Source: Warburgia ugandensis (taxonomy: Eukaryota; Streptophyta; Magnoliopsida; Canellales; Canellaceae). Taken from it: a stretch of 64,000 nt of DNA. The notes below the pieces were generated by a model. It was not told the origin of the DNA. It saw only the letters and a program-made list of their open reading frames with translations, and did no database searches. The stretch is from assembly GCA_035236585.1 (NCBI GenBank), contig CP141127.1, positions 51,706,001 to 51,770,000 of the forward strand, given 5' to 3'. The position numbers and the translations under genes are program-made. Positions 45,501 through 59,938 of the stretch are shown in pieces. Positions within the stretch are counted from its first letter, which is position 1. The number at the start of each line of letters is the position of its first letter.

Positions 45501-47261
45501 TATGTAATTGGAAACTTAATTCTTAAATACAGAAAGTTTTTATTGAATAACATGTCATTTTTATTATTCTATAAGAAAATAGAGGTTTCAAGCTTTCCAT
45601 AGCTTCTTTCCGATCTCAATTTGGAGTTCAGATGACTCAGAATTGATCTGGAAGTTCACGGTCCTTCCTAGGGCCTAGATTTGATCTGGGCCCAAGGAAG
45701 GAACGGCCCAGATTAGTCGGGCGGAACGGCAGGCGGAACGAACCGAGCGGAACGAACCGGGGTCGTCGGGCGCGTCCGCTGGGAAGAAACTCCCAAGCGC
45801 GGCTGCGGGACGTCCACGAGACGCGGACGGGACGAGCGGAACGCCCGTCGTCCGCGCGCCCGCAGCCGGGCTGTCGGCCGGGCGCGTCCGCTCGTCCTTT
45901 TATGGACGCGCCTCCATTGCGCTTGAACCGACGCCCCACGCGTATCGCACGCGCCGTTCCGACGGTGCGTCACGCGAGCGTCTTGGGCGTCGTACGATCC
46001 GGAGATCGGACGGTCCCTTACGGGCCGTCCAATCAATCCTCTTGCAATTGAGGGCCCAAAAGGTCTCGATTTTGATGAAACTTCTACCCTTGGGGTTTTT
46101 GACCCTACGGATCGATTGGTACAGTCAGATTTCTCATCGGAGCACTCCATCATCCCTAATTAAGGGTTCTGTTGTTTACTTTATTTTTATCTTTTTATTA
46201 CCAAAATTAATTACGGTACAATAAAATTTACATAAAACATTACTAAAAATATATGAAAAGGATTTCCACTTACTTGATTGGGGAGAAAACCTGATTTACA
46301 TGCCCAATTAAAAAAATACCTTGTTGATGACGATATAGCCTAAAATCCACCTTTCGCGTAAATACCGTTGTTTGAACCGTTGGATCTTGAAATTCCTTTG
46401 GGGGTTTTGTAGAATAGATGTGTTGGGATGTTTTGGACGGTGGAATTGATCAAATTAGATCTAGAACAGAGTGCCTAATTGAATTTAGGTCTCTTGTTCT
46501 AATCTAAAAAAGAAAAATAAATTGGAAAGAGACTTAGCTCTTGGAAATTTTGGGGTTTTGAGAGGGATTCTAGATCTAATTTTTCAAGAAGATTGAAGAT
46601 AATTTCGTGGGGATTGTATGAGGATTTTTGGAAGATTTTTGGGGTTGTATTTATAGGCATTTTGGGTCTTTTTCATGATTATAATATGTTATTTTTTAAT
46701 ATAAAATGGCATGAAAGTCTTCATGCCTAACTTTTCTTCCCCATGACTAGCTGATCTTTGTTGACCCATGTTTCACATGGGCTGCTGATCAAATTGGTTG
46801 TTGGGGACGTGGTGGTCCCCATGTGGGCCCCATGTGGGCCCCACATGGTGTAAAAAGTCCGTTTTGCCCTTTATGCATAAAACTTTGGGTTTTATTCCCA
46901 TGATCTCGGATTTGAGTGTACTTAGTGGCGTTGGATTCGTATTTCTCAATACATTCTAAATTTTGATGTTTCATAATTTGATTTTTAGATTATTTTGATT
47001 TTTGGGTAAAATTACTATTTTACCCTTTTTGTCCAAAAAATGAAAAACTTAAGGATTTCTCATCTGAATTCGAAATTTGTCGTGCATACGGTCGTTTTGA
47101 AGGGTTTGCTAAGTTTAAATTTCAATTTTACATATCTTATTATTTGATTATACTTTTAAAAAGTATATTTTAAATAACCCTAATATTTCGGCCCAGAAAT
47201 ATCTAAAACTCAAACTTTATTGATTTTTCTAAATCAATTTACAAAAATTGGGGTTATTACA
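42532..47261 (-). repeat. Family B LTR 2, shared by copies 1 and 2
   Basis: 4730 bases, with the same termini as LTR 1. It serves as 5' LTR of copy 1 and 3' LTR of copy 2. Differences from LTR 1 are mostly at CAG/CTG/CCG triplets, for example CTG at 34532 against ACG at 43911. A few are length changes in T runs (near 45130 and 45357). The TATA box is at 46648-46657. Confidence 0.93.
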
Positions 47262-47310
47262 ATCTTCCCCCCTTACAATAATTTCGTCCTCGAAATTTGT
47301 AATACAACTC

Positions 47311-48769
47311 TTACTCAAACAAACTAGGGTGTGTCTTCCTCATTTCTACTTAGTTTCCCACGTGGCTTCCTCAATAGAGTGATGTTGCCACGGGACCTTG
47401 ACTAACGGAATGCTTTTGGTTCTTAACTTCTGTTCCTTGCGGTCCAGAATTCGTATTGCCTTTTCTTCGAAGGTTAGGTCAGGCTTGAGCTCTTCTGGCA
47501 CCCTTTGAAGTACATGAGTGTCGTCTTGGAGGTACTTCCTTAGCATAGACACATGAAAGACACTATGTATTTCTGAGAGTTGGGGTGGTAAGGCTAATTT
47601 GTATGCCACTTGACCAACCCTTTCTAAGATTTCAAACGGACCAATGAATCGAGGACTAAGTTTTCCTTTGCTTCCAAACCTCATTACTCCTTTGACAGGT
47701 GATACTTTTAGAAATACGTGCTCCCCAACATCAAATTCCAGGTTTCTACGTCTTTTATCTGCGTAACTCTTTTGTCGACTGTGTGCTGTTAACAACCTCT
47801 TTTGTATCAATCTGACCTTGTCTATACATTGTTCCACTAGTTCTGACTTTATCAGCCTTCTTTCTCCAACTTCACTCCAACAGGTTGGTGATCGACATGG
47901 CCGTCCATACAATGCTTCATATGGTGCCATACCAATACTTGCTTGAAAACTGTTGTTATATGCAAATTCTACTAAAGGAAGATGTTCATCCCAACTCCCT
48001 TTCCAATCTAATGCACATGCTCTCAACATATCTTCTAAGGTTTGAATAGTCCTTTCTGATTGACCATCTGTTTGAGGGTGAAATGCTGTATTGAGTTTAA
48101 TTGAGGTTCCCAAGGCTTGTTGTACACTCTTCCAACATCTTGAAGTAAATCTTCCATCCCTATCCGAGATAATGGATAGTGGAATCCCATGAAGTCTTAC
48201 TATTTCTTTGATGTATAACTTAGCGGTGTCAGCTGATTGGTTTTGTCTAATTGGTAGGAAATGTGCTGACTTTGTTAACCTATCCACCACCACCCAAATC
48301 ATGTCATGGCCTGCTCTAGTCCTTGGCAATCCCACTACAAAATCCATAGTGATATTGTCCCATTTCCATTCTGGAAGTTCCAATGTTTGTAACATTCCAG
48401 CTGGTCTTTGGTGTTCAGCCTTTACTTGTTGACAATTTAGACATTTAGCCACAAATTCTCCTATTTCTCTCTTCATGCCTTCCCACCAAAAGTTTCTTTT
48501 TAAATCTTGATACATGTCTGTGCGTCCGCCGTGTGAAGAAAACTTTGACTGATGGGCTTCTTGTATCAATTCCTTTCTCAGACATGTATTTGAAGGAACC
48601 ACCAATCTCTCTTGAAAACGTATGCCCCCATCTGTCCCCTTAACAAATCCTTTCTTTTCACATAATTCTGAGTTCTTTGTATCTTCTTCTTGGGCTTTAA
48701 GGACTCTTTCTACAAAAGCTGATTTAATTGTGATGTTTGTCGGTAGAGCTCTTGGTTGTCTACTTAATG
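47311..48769 (-). pseudogene. Integrase and chromodomain, B copy 2
   Basis: The longest open stretch of the window (527 residues, 47346-48929) covers the end of RNase H, the zinc segment, the complete catalytic core and most of the chromodomain. Compared with copy 1, the zinc segment reads SSHGGRTDM in place of SIHPGSTKM near 48515-48540, so the second zinc ligand region is altered. The frame stops at 47346 after WETK, where CTTCCG of copy 1 is replaced by CTTAG; the homologous end would be 47311. Apart from these, domain order is intact. Role as in copy 1. Confidence 0.87.
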
Positions 48770-50569
48770 CATCGGCTACTACATTTGCCTTTCCGGGATG
48801 GTATTGGATGGCAAAATCGTAGTCTTTGATATACTCTATCCATCTTCTTTGTCTCATATTTAAATCAGCCTCGAGTGAAGATGTATTTGAGACTCTTATG
48901 ATCCGTAAATACATTGAATTTTTCCCCATACAAATAATGTCTCCAAATTTTCAATGCAAACACTACTGACTGCCAATTCTAAGTCATGTCTTGGGTAATT
49001 TATTTCATGTTTCTTCAATTGTCTAGATGCATAAGCAATGACCTTCCCATGTTGCATTAACACACCTCCTAACCCTTTGCACGAAGCATCACGGTATATT
49101 TCATATCCCCCACTCCCGGTGGCAAGGTCAATCTTTGGTCTTGTAGTTAATCTCTTCTTAAGCTCTTGAAAACTATTTTCACGGTCTTCGACCAAGTGAA
49201 TGGTACCCCCTTTCTTGTCAAGGAAGTCATAGGAAGAGCTAGACGAGAGAACCCTTGAATGAATCTACGGTAGTATCCTGCTAGTCCAAGAAAACTACGT
49301 ATTTACATTCTTGTTTTAGGTTTCTCCCAATTGATTCTTGCTTCAATCTTGGTGGGGTCCACTTCTACTCCATTCTTGGAAATTACATGACCTAAAAAAT
49401 TGACCTTCTCTAACCAGAATTCACACTTACTAAATTTACCAAACAGTTTATGTGCTATGAGGGTATTTAGTACAATTCGTAAGTGTTCTTGATGTTCTTT
49501 GATACTGGTAGAGTAAATCAGTATATCGTCGATAAATACTATCACAAATTTATCCAAAAATTCTTTGAAGATTCTATTCATCAAATCCATAAACACTATT
49601 TGGTGCATTAGTCAACCCAAAAGACATGACTAAAAACTTCGTAATGCCCATATCGAGTTCGAATCTTGACTTGGATATGTCTTCATCCTTAATACGCAAT
49701 TGATGATATCCTGATCTAAGATCAATTTTAGAAAAGACCTTAGCAGATTGGAGTTGATCAAAGAGATCATCAATGCGTGGTAAGGGATATCTATTTTTCA
49801 ACGTGACACTGTTCAACATTCTATAATCAATGCATAATCTCATTGACCCATTCTTCTTCTTGACAAATATTCTTGGTGCTCCCCATGGTGAACTACTTGG
49901 TCTAACAAACCCTTTTTCTAACAAGTCTTGCAATTGTCCTTTTAACTCTTTCAACTCTGCTGGGGCCATCCTATAAGGTGCTTTAGAAATTGGAGTTGTA
50001 CCGGGAATTACTTCAATGGTAAACTCAATTTCTTGGTGTGGGGGTAACCCTGGTAGTTCTTCAGGAAAAACATCTTGGAATTCCTTGACCACTTCAATTT
50101 CTGTTATCCTGGGCTGTTCAACATCTAAAGAAACCACTGTTGCTATAAATGCACGACACCCCTTGGTCATATGTTTATTTGCCTTCATAGGCGAGATGAT
50201 GGATTTGTCTAAGTCATTGTGTTTCCCATACGGTGTTAATACTTGCTCTCTGGTATACTAAATGTGAGTTTCTTCTTGTGACGAGTCCATAACTACCCGG
50301 TATTTTGCTAACAGGTCCATACCCAATATGATGTCAAAATCCTCCATGTTCAACAAAATGAGGTCTATGTCCATTCTTTTGCCCAATACCTCTAGGGGTA
50401 CATTATGCAAGTATTCTTGTAGTTTAATTATTTTTCCAAGCTGGAGTTGTTACATCTAAATCAAATCCCAAGATTTTCACTGATAGTTGTATACTAGATG
50501 CAAATTCACAAGATATAAAGGAATGCGTAGATCCAGAATCAAACAATACTTTGGCATAGTTATGCTACA
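48770..50569 (-). pseudogene. Protease, reverse transcriptase and RNase H, B copy 2
   Basis: The RT N-terminal half is open (49574-50188), and FIDDILIYS lies in 49303-49608. The two frames meet at 49596-49603, the same Ala-Ala site that shifts in copy 1. RNase H (48896-49195) reads [18 protein letters not shown], where copy 3 has [14 protein letters not shown]. Protease around 50320-50560 is split into pieces by small changes near 50440 and 50562. Most differences from copies 1 and 3 lie at CAG/CTG sites. Confidence 0.85.
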
Positions 50570-51769
50570 AGTAGTGTACCTTCAATTACCGCATTGGATG
50601 GTCCCGGCTTGGCCGTCGGTGATAGCGAAAACCCTTCTGGGTGTCGAGGAGCAATTTCTAATTTTGCTTCCTTGACCGCCAATGGTTTGGTACGGTGGGC
50701 GGCGATATGTCCATACTCCCCACAATTGTGGCACTTGATTGGAAATCGTTGTGGTTGTTGTTGTATAGGTCGTGAATGAGATATTGCCTTGGTGAAATTT
50801 TCTACATTTTGGACATGGCTGTCTATTTGGCCTTGGTGCATTGTTCCTTTGATTACTTTGAGGCTTAAAATTGTTCCAAGGTCTTTTATTCTTACGGAAA
50901 GGCCTTGGGTTATTGTGTCCTCCTCCACTGAACTTGGTAATTTGACCCTTTTTGTACTCATCTTCAAACTTGGAAGCCATTTCTACACAATCTGTCAAGG
51001 TAGTGGGGTTAGTACCTAGCACCTTTACTTTCAGCCACGAGTGAAGACCTTCAATGAATCGATCCACGGTGTGTGTTTACGTGTCACACACATGAGGCGC
51101 GAATCTCCTTAGTTGTGTGAACTTGTTATCATAGTCCACTTCTGACATATCCCCTTGCCTTAGGTTCAAGAACTCTATCAATTTCCTTTGTTGTACATGA
51201 GAAGGAAAGTATTTATGGTTGAATACTTCCTTAAATTCTTCCCATGTAGTATCTTGAGAATTCGAGAAGAAGGTGTTTTTAGGTGAACATCACCAAAATG
51301 CAGCTTCTTGTTTGAATAAATATGTGGCAAATTTCACTTTCAACTACGAAGGAGTACGTAGTGCACTAAAAGTCTTTTCAACTTCATATATCCATTCTTC
51401 ACTTTTTCGGCTTCACCCTTACCATCATACATTGAAACCCTCTTTTGAAATCTCTCCAGCATTTTGTCAATCTTTTACGGTCCTAATGGGAAGTTTCCGA
51501 CTTCATCACTTGGTACAAGGGAAGATTGCCCTTGTCAGTGTGGGAGTAGCTGGTGGTGGTGTTGGTGTAGTATGTCTCACCTCGAGTGAGCACGAGCTGC
51601 GTACTTGGTATTTCTACGGAGGTGATGAACTGCGGGGCTGTTGTAGGTGAGGAAGGAGGTTCCTTAACATCCTTGTCATCATCTCTTCCATATTACTCAT
51701 GGTTACTCTCTCCATATTGTCGTTCTGAGTGGTTTGAGCTGTCTGCCTTGTAACTCTCTTTGGTGGCAT
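50570..51769 (-). pseudogene. Gag, B copy 2
   Basis: The start is at 51769. The stretch DRFIEGLHSWLKVKVLG is in 50582-51067, with the knuckle in 50560-50967. The last knuckle Cys reads Arg (CHNCGEYGHIAAHR) because 50692-50694 is ACG where copy 1 has ACA before G. That is a CAG-to-CGG difference and so may be a base-calling error. Copy 2 differs from copy 1 also near 51290 and 51560. Confidence 0.85.
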
Positions 51770-51885
51770 ACGCTCATAAACCAAAATTCTATCGATCCTC
51801 TATACAACTATTTCTATCTTAATCTAGACATGGATTATAATCTCTCTTTTGGACATATTTGTCTTGTCTTGTGACTGGATGAATC

Positions 51886-51898
51886 GCTTTGATACCAA
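51886..51898 (-). other. Primer binding site, B copy 2
   Basis: TTGGTATCAAAGC on the element strand, one mismatch from the initiator tRNA-Met complement, three bases from the LTR at 51901. Confidence 0.82.
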
Positions 51899-51900
51899 GC

Positions 51901-54900
51901 TGTGACGACCGGGTTTTTGAAAACATGATTTGTAAAGTATTTTGAAAGGCGGGGCCCTTAAGAGTGTAAAAATTTTTCGCAAAACAAAACAAAGAAATTC
52001 TTTTCTTTAGAACTTGTTTTGAAAACCCAAGTCACCACTTCATACATAACATAAGTACAATTTGTGTACAAAATAAAATTCCATTGAAGGAATATACTTT
52101 TATTAAACTCCGGGATCCATCCGGTGGTTCACTGATCTGACCAAATCTAGTACAATACTTGTCCAAATTACATAATCCAAAACTCAAGCTCACCATACAA
52201 TAAAACTCTCAACAAATAAAAATACATGTCTTCAAGGGTATACCTTGAAGATTATTCTCTTCAAGTCTTCTATAGTCTTCAGCTCCTAAGTCTCCTTCCC
52301 TGGATCTGAGATATTGCAACAAGTACAATATCTCAGCAAGCAATGCTTGGTAGGGGATTCAAGAAACATAATAATTGACAATGTATTTCCAATCCTTCAT
52401 AATCTCGTTATCCTCAAACATACTCTTTATTTTGTAAGTTATGTATATCTATATACATACATACCCTTCATGGGTAAACCAATTAAATTTGTGAAAATAG
52501 TGAAATATCATTCCCAACTAAGCTGATCAATTCTCTTTATTTTGAGAATTTAGTATTACTGACTAATCTTATACTTGGGAATTTCCCTTCATGGGAAACA
52601 TTGGTAATATACAATTACCTAGCATTTCATTATGCTATAACATAAGGCATTTCACCATGCCTGTTCCCATATGCATCATAGTGCAAAATAATCAGAAAGG
52701 TTGCTATCTTTGCGGTCGATCCGTACTAGCGCGCTCGGATAAGCGCCTGTTCACCACCGATACCACGGTGGAAAATATTATGTCACTTTGCCGTATGGGG
52801 GGCAAGACTTTCACAGTGGTGGCCTTCCCATAATTGCCACCACCCGACTTTTAGCCTCTCATTGGGCAAGGTATCATCATATCATCAATTTTCAAGGAGC
52901 GGGTGGCCAAACCCTCATAACTCCTCTAGCAATAGCATCCCCTAGGCTCATGCCTATTAAAACAAACTCACAAGCCTCCAAGCTTGTATGTAAAATAGAT
53001 TTCATATATATCGGACCATACGTCTGTTTACTTAGGAGCTGAAATATTTTCTAGTTCCCTATTCACTTATAGTTTAGTCCTTAACCATCTTATAGGTGTT
53101 TGGTTGGATCATAAGGTTTTCAAGAGATATACTACAAGTATTATCATTACTCTTGTCAACATAAGATCATGAGTACAATCATGAATATCTCATGTAAATG
53201 CATTCATCAAATCCTCCTACCTTTAAGGATTGATCTCTTTTCCCCAATCTTCCATGATCTTGACCGATGTATGTAATCTGTACATCCATACATATTGTCA
53301 ATATATAAATTATGAACAATCCTATTGATCACTAGATCTGATGTTTAGAATGATCTTTAGATCATTCATATCTAAGTATTTTTCTATCTCTAAGTCTTTG
53401 TATGTTCATCTCCTTGATCTTGATCTTTCATAGATCCTTTGATTGACAATCTACTCATGTTGATAAAGATCAAGGTCCTAGATCTTCTATCATCTAGTTC
53501 TTCTTTGATCTAAGTTCAGTTCTTGGATCATCCCTATGGAGGATGATCTTGGTTTTCTTCCTTGAATCACCTTTGATCAAGGGTTTGGATTATCTAATCT
53601 AAATAACTATAACAAGTATACTAAACATACATACCAAGTACAATATAGTGTTCTTATCTTTATTGTTCTTGATCATCCAAGATTTAATAGATCTTGTTTG
53701 ATCATCCTTATCGACTTCTTGTTTTTATTAGGGTTAGGTAATTTACTAACCTTTTATGCTCTTATGATTATTATTCAACCAGTTAATGTGCATGGTTGAA
53801 GGTAGCTTATTCAAGCCTAAATCTAGATTGCTCCTCTTATTTCCAATTGGCTAAGGCTTACTAGTTGAATGGGTGAACACAAAGTGGTTACTTCAATCCT
53901 CATGTAAGGAGGCGTTTAGACCTCACAAACGTCACCGAGAAGGTAGGGGAAGAGCGAGGCTCTATTAGATAACCCCCTTAACCACTATGTTCATCATTCA
54001 CTAGAATGACCATAGCTCAACCTTTCATAAGGTTCCTATAAGCATGTTTACCCTAAGTACTCTTTCTAATGGATTTTAATTAAGTCCATGAATATTTATA
54101 ATGTCATTCATGGGGTTTATTATTCTTTTCCTAATTTGGGCCAAGGATTTGATAATCCTTATATTGTCCTACTAACTATAGCCCTTACTAATTAAGTCCA
54201 AAGTACTCCATTCTTATTTGTGTCATGAAACTCTACTTTCTCATTAGAATGCATTTTTGATGTTTTATGCTCTTTATCTCATAACAAGTAAATCTACTAC
54301 TAACATTCAACTATAAATGAATTATAAATTTAAAGCATAAAACTACTTAATTTAACATTAAATGAAAATGAGACAAGGTACTTAAATTAACTCTAGCAAC
54401 TTATGATAAGAATGAACACATAAACTCTAAATGTTATACTAGCATGCTTTATAACATAATAACATAAAATGAAACTAATTAGATTTACATTTTTAGAACC
54501 CTTTTTTATGATCCAACCATTTGATCTTAGATCTTTGCCTTTGATTAAGGACTTTAGTTATATTTAGAGAATTTTCTCTATTAAGGTCAAAAGATCACAT
54601 TGATCTATTTTTATCATAATCCATCCATGATTTCCTTGGATTTCATCATATAAACAATTATTCTTTCCATCCCAAGGATCTGATCACACTTGATCTCATT
54701 GATCAAGTGGGTCCCTTTGTATTTTTTTTTTTTCTATCATAAAGGGTAGATCCCTTAATATATCTCATATATATCCAATTTAAACATAGATATAACTTTA
54801 TTTAAGTATTAGATCATTATTAAAACATGTTTCTAAGATCTGATTATCTCAGATCTTGAAAATCTATGTAATTGGAAACTTAATTCTTAAATACAGAAAG

Positions 54901-56627
54901 TTTTTATTGAATAACATGTCATTTTTATTATTCTATAAGAAAATAGAGGTTTCAAGCTTTCCATAGCTTCTTTCCGATCTCAATTTGGAGTTCAGATGTC
55001 TCAGAATTGATCTGGAAGTTCACGGTCCTTCCTAGGGCCTAGATTTGATCTGGGCCCAAGGAAGGAACGGCCCAGATTAGTCGGGCGGAACGGCAGGCGG
55101 AACGAACCGAGCGGAACGAACCGGGGTCGTCGGGCGCGTCCGCTGGGAAGAAACTCCCAAGCGCGACTGCGGGACGTCCACAGACGCGGACGGGACGAGC
55201 GGAACGCCAGTCGTCCGCGCGCCCGCAAACCGGGCTGTCGCTGGGCGCGTCCGCTCGTCCTTTTTATGGACGCGCCTCCATTGCGCTTGAACCGACGCCC
55301 CACGCGTATCGCACGCGCCGTTCCGACGGTGCGTCACGCGAGCGTCTTGGGCGTCGTACGATGCGGGAGATCGGACGGTCCCTTACGGGCCGTCCAATCA
55401 ATCCTCTTGCAATTGAGGGCCCAAAAGGTCTACGATTTTGATGAAACTTCTACCCTTGGGGTTTTTGACCCTTACGGATCGATTGGTACAGTCAGATTTC
55501 TCATCGGAGCACTCCATCATCCCTAATTAAGGGTTCTGTTGTTTACTTTATTTTTATCTTTTTATTACCAAAATTAATTACAGTAAAATAAAATTTACAT
55601 AAAACATTACTAAAAATATATGAAAAGGATTTCCACTTACTTGATTGGGGAGAAAACCTGATTTACATGCCCAATTAAAAAAAATACCTTGTTGATGACG
55701 ATATAGCCTAAAATCCACCTTTCGCGTAAATACCGTTGTTTGAACCGTTGGATCTTGAAATTCCTTTGGGGGTTTTGTAGAATAGATGTGTTGGGATGTT
55801 TTGGACGGTGGAATTGATCAAATTAGATCTAGAACAGAGTGCCTAATTGAATTTAGGTCTCTTGTTCTAATCTAAAAAAAGAAAAATAAATTGGAAAGAG
55901 ACTTAGCTCTTGGAAATTTTGGGGTTTTGAGAGGGATTCTAGATCTAATTTTTCAAGAAGATTGAAGATAATTTCGTGGGGATTGTATGAGGATTTTTGG
56001 AAGATTTTTGGGGTTGTATTTATAGGCATTTTGGGTCTTTTTCATGATTATAATATGTTAATTTTTATTATTAAATGGCATGAAAGTCTTCATGCCTAAC
56101 TTTTTCTTCCCCATGACTAGCTGATCTTTGTTGACCCATGTTTCACATGGGCTGCTGATCAAATTGGTTGTTGGGGACGTGGTGGTCCCCATGTGGGCCC
56201 CATGTGGGCCCCACATGGTGTAAAAGTCCGTTTTGCCCTTTATGCATAAAACTTTGGGTTTTATTCCCATGATCTCGGATTTGAGTGTACTTAGTGGCGT
56301 TGGATTCGTATTTCTCAATACATTCTAAATTTTGATGTTTCATAATTTGATTTTTAGATTATTTTGATTTTTGGGTAAAATTACTATTTTACCCTTTTTG
56401 TCCAAAAAATGAAAAACTTAAGGATTTCTCATCTGAATTCGAAATTTGTCGTGCATACAGTCGTTTTGAAGGGTTTGCTAAGTTTAAATTTCAATTTTAC
56501 ATATCTTATTATTTGATTATACTTTTAAAAAGTATATTTTAAATAACCCTAATATTTCAGCCCGAAATATCTAAAACTCAAACTTTATTGATTTTTGAAT
56601 CAATTTACAAAAATTGGGGTTATTACA
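51901..56627 (-). repeat. Family B LTR 3, shared by copies 2 and 3
   Basis: 4727 bases. The terminus reads TGTGACGACCGGG, one C short of the other copies. TATA box at 56017-56026. GC island 55030-55390. The plus frame at 52314 is the same 70-residue chance frame as at 33566. Confidence 0.93.
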
Positions 56628-56676
56628 ATCTTCCCCCCTTACAATAATTTCGTCCTCGAAATTTGTAATACAACTC

Positions 56677-58137
56677 TTACTCAAACAAACTAGGGTGTGT
56701 CTTCCTCATTTCTACTTAGTTTCCCACGTGGCTTCCTCAATAGAGTGATGTTGCCACAGGACCTTGACTAACGGAATGCTTTTGGTTCTTAACTTCTGTT
56801 CCTTGCGGTCCAGAATTCGTATTGCCTTTTCTTCGAAGGTTAGGTCAGGCTTGAGCTCTTCTGGCACCCTTTGAAGTACATGAGTGTCGTCTTGGAGGTA
56901 CTTCCTTAGCATAGACACATGAAAGACACTATGTATTTCTGAGAGTTGGGGTGGTAAGGCTAATTTGTATGCCACTTGACCAACCCTTTCTAAGATTTCA
57001 AACGGACCAATGAATCGAGGACTAAGTTTTCCTTTGCTTCCAAACCTCATTACTCCTTTGACAGGTGATACTTTTAGAAATACGTGCTCCCCAACATCAC
57101 ATTCGAGGTTTCTACGCCTTTTATCTGCGTAACTCTTTTGTCGACGTGTCTTTGTTAACAACCTCTTTTGTATCAATCTGACCTTGTCTATACATTGTTC
57201 CACTAGTTCTGACTTTATCAGCCTTCTTTCTCCAACTTCACTCCAACGGGTTGGTGATCGACATGGCCGTCCATACAATGCTTCATATGGTGCCATACCA
57301 ATACTTGCTTGAAAACTTGTTGTTATATGCAAATTCTACTAAAGGAAGATGTTCATCCCAACTCCCTTTCCAATCTAATGCACATGCTCTCAACATATCT
57401 TCTAAGGTTTGAATAGTCCTTTCTGATTGACCATCTGTTTGAGGGTGAAATCTTTGTCTTGAGTTTAATTGAGGTTCCCAAGGCTTGTTGTACACTCTTC
57501 CAACATCTTGAAGTAAATCTTCCATCCCTATCCGAGATAATGGATAGTGGAATCCCATGAAGTCTTACTATTTCTTTGATGTATAACTTAGCCTGGCTGT
57601 CAACTGATTGGTTTTGTCTAATTGGTAGGAAATGTGCTGACTTTGTTAACCTATCCACCACCACCCAAATCATGTCATGGCCTGCTCTAGTCCTTGGCAA
57701 TCCCACTACAAAATCCATAGTGATATTGTCCCATTTCCATTCTGGAAGTTCCAATGTTTGTAACATTCCAGTGGTCTTTGGTGTTCAGCCTTTACTTGTT
57801 GACAATTTAGACATTTAGCCACAAATTCTCCTATTTCTCTCTTCATGCCTTCCCACCAAAAGTTTCTTTTTAAATCTTGATACATCTTTGTACTTCCAGG
57901 GTGTATAGAAAACTTTGTCTGATGGGCTTCTTGTATCAATTCCTTTCTCAGACATGTATTTGAAGGAACCACCAATCTCTCTTGAAAACGTATGCCCCCA
58001 TCTGTCCCCTTAACAAATCCTTTCTTTTCACATAATTCTGAGTTCTTTGTATCTTCTTCTTGGGCTTTAAGGACTCTTTCTACAAAAGCTGATTTAATTG
58101 TGATGTTTGTCAGTAGAGCTCTTGGTTGTCTACTTAA
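56677..58137 (-). pseudogene. Integrase and chromodomain, B copy 3
   Basis: All segments are recognisable: zinc segment HPGSTKMYQDLKRNFWWEG with CLNCQQVK (57706-58227), core MDFVVGLPRT and [10 protein letters not shown] (57353-57766), Glu segment (57283-57558), and the GPF and chromodomain-like tail (56712-57332). The frame shifts at about 57318, 57455 and 57768. As in copy 2, it stops early after WETK at 56712. Copy 2 is open across the three shift positions, so at least two of the three copies cannot both be faithful there. Confidence 0.86.
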
Positions 58138-59938
58138 TGCATCAGCTACTACATTTGCCTTTCCAGGATGGTATTGGATGGCAAAATCGTAGTCTTTGAT
58201 ATACTCTATCCATCTTCTTTGTCTCATATTTAAATCAGCTGAGTGAAGATGTATTTGAGACTCTTATGATCCGTAAATACATTGAATTTTTCCCCATACA
58301 AATAATGTCTCCAAATTTTCAATGCAAACACTACGGCTGCCAATTCTAAGTCATGTCTTGGGTAATTTATTTCATGTTTCTTCAATTGTCTAGATGCATA
58401 AGCAATGACCTTCCCATGTTGCATTAACACACCTCCTAACCCTTTGCCTGAAGCATCACAGTATATTTCATATCCCCCACTCCCAGCTGGCAAGGTCAAT
58501 ACTGGTGCTGTAGTTAATCTCTTCTTAAGCTCTTGAAAACTATTTTCACAGTCTTCTGACCAAGTGAATGGTACCCCCTTTCTTGTCAAGGAAGTCATAG
58601 GAAGAGCTAGACGAGAGAACCCTTGAATGAATCTACGGTAGTATCCTGCTAGTCCAAGAAAACTACGTATTTCTGTTACTGTTTTAGGTTTCTCCCAATT
58701 GATTACTGCTTCAATCTTGGTGGGGTCCACTTCTACTCCATTCTTGGAAATTACATGACCTAAAAAATTGACCTTCTCTAACCAGAATTCACACTTACTA
58801 AATTTACCAAACAGTTTATGTGCTCTGAGGGTATTTAGTACAATTCGTAAGTGTTCTTGATGTTCTTTGATACTGGTAGAGTAAATCAGTATATCGTCGA
58901 TAAATACTATCACAAATTTATCCAAAAATTCTTTGAAGATTCTATTCATCAAATCCATAAACACTTCTTGGTGCATTAGTCAACCCAAAAGACATGACTA
59001 AAAACTCGTAATGCCCATATCGAGTTCTGAATGCTGACTTGGATATGTCTTCATCCTTAATACGCAATTGATGATATCCTGATCTAAGATCAATTTTAGA
59101 AAAGACCTTAGCAGATTGGAGTTGATCAAAGAGATCATCAATGCGTGGTAAGGGATATCTATTTTTCAACGTGACCTTTGTTCAACATTCTATAATCAAT
59201 GCATAATCTCATTGACCCATCCTTCTTCTTGACAAATATTACTTGGTGCTCCCCATGGTGAACTACTTGGTCTAACAAACCCTTTTTCTAACAAGTCTTG
59301 CAATTGTCCTTTTAACTCTTTCAACTCTGGTGGGGCCATCCTATAAGGTGCTTTAGAAATTGGAGTTGTACCAGGAATTACTTCAATGGTAAACTCAATT
59401 TCTCGGTGTGGGGGTAACCCTGGTAGTTCTTCAGGAAAAACATCTTGGAATTCCTTGACCACTTCAATTTACGTTATCTGGGCTGTTCAACATCTAAAGA
59501 AACCACTTGTTGCTAAAAATGCCCGACACCCCTTGGTCATATGTTTGACTGCCTTCATAGGCGAGATGATGGATTTGTCTAAGTCATTGTGTTTCCCATA
59601 CGGTGTTAATACTTGCTCTCTGGTATACTAAATGTGAGTTTCTTCTTGTGACGGTCCATAACTACCCGGTATTTTGCTAACAGTCCATACCCAATATGAT
59701 GTCAAAATCCTCCATGTTCAACAAAATGAGGTCTATGTCCATTCTTTTGCCCAATGCCCCTAGGGGTACATTAAGCAAGTATTCTTGTAGTTTAATTATT
59801 TTTCCAAGCTGGAGTTGTTACATCTAAATCAAATCCCAAGTTTTTCAACGATAGTTGTATACTAGATGCAAATTCACAAGATATAAAGGAATGCGTAGAT
59901 CGAGAATCAAACAATACTTTGGCATAGTTATGCTACAA
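58138..59938 (-). pseudogene. Protease, reverse transcriptase and RNase H, B copy 3
   Basis: The best RT/RNase H stretch of family B: 58230-58976 is open for 248 residues from FMDLMNRIF through [20 protein letters not shown] and [18 protein letters not shown] to [11 protein letters not shown]. In copies 1 and 2 this stretch is broken near 39930 and 49300, where TCTGTTACTG of copy 3 reads TTACATTCTTG. The RT N-terminal part is in 58942-59169 and 59196-59462, with a shift at 58964-58971 (the shared Ala-Ala site). Protease is fragmentary. Confidence 0.87.

Noticed and set aside
47346..48929. A 527-residue open frame as a possible host gene
   Set aside because: It is RNase H end plus integrase and chromodomain of B copy 2, between its own LTRs.
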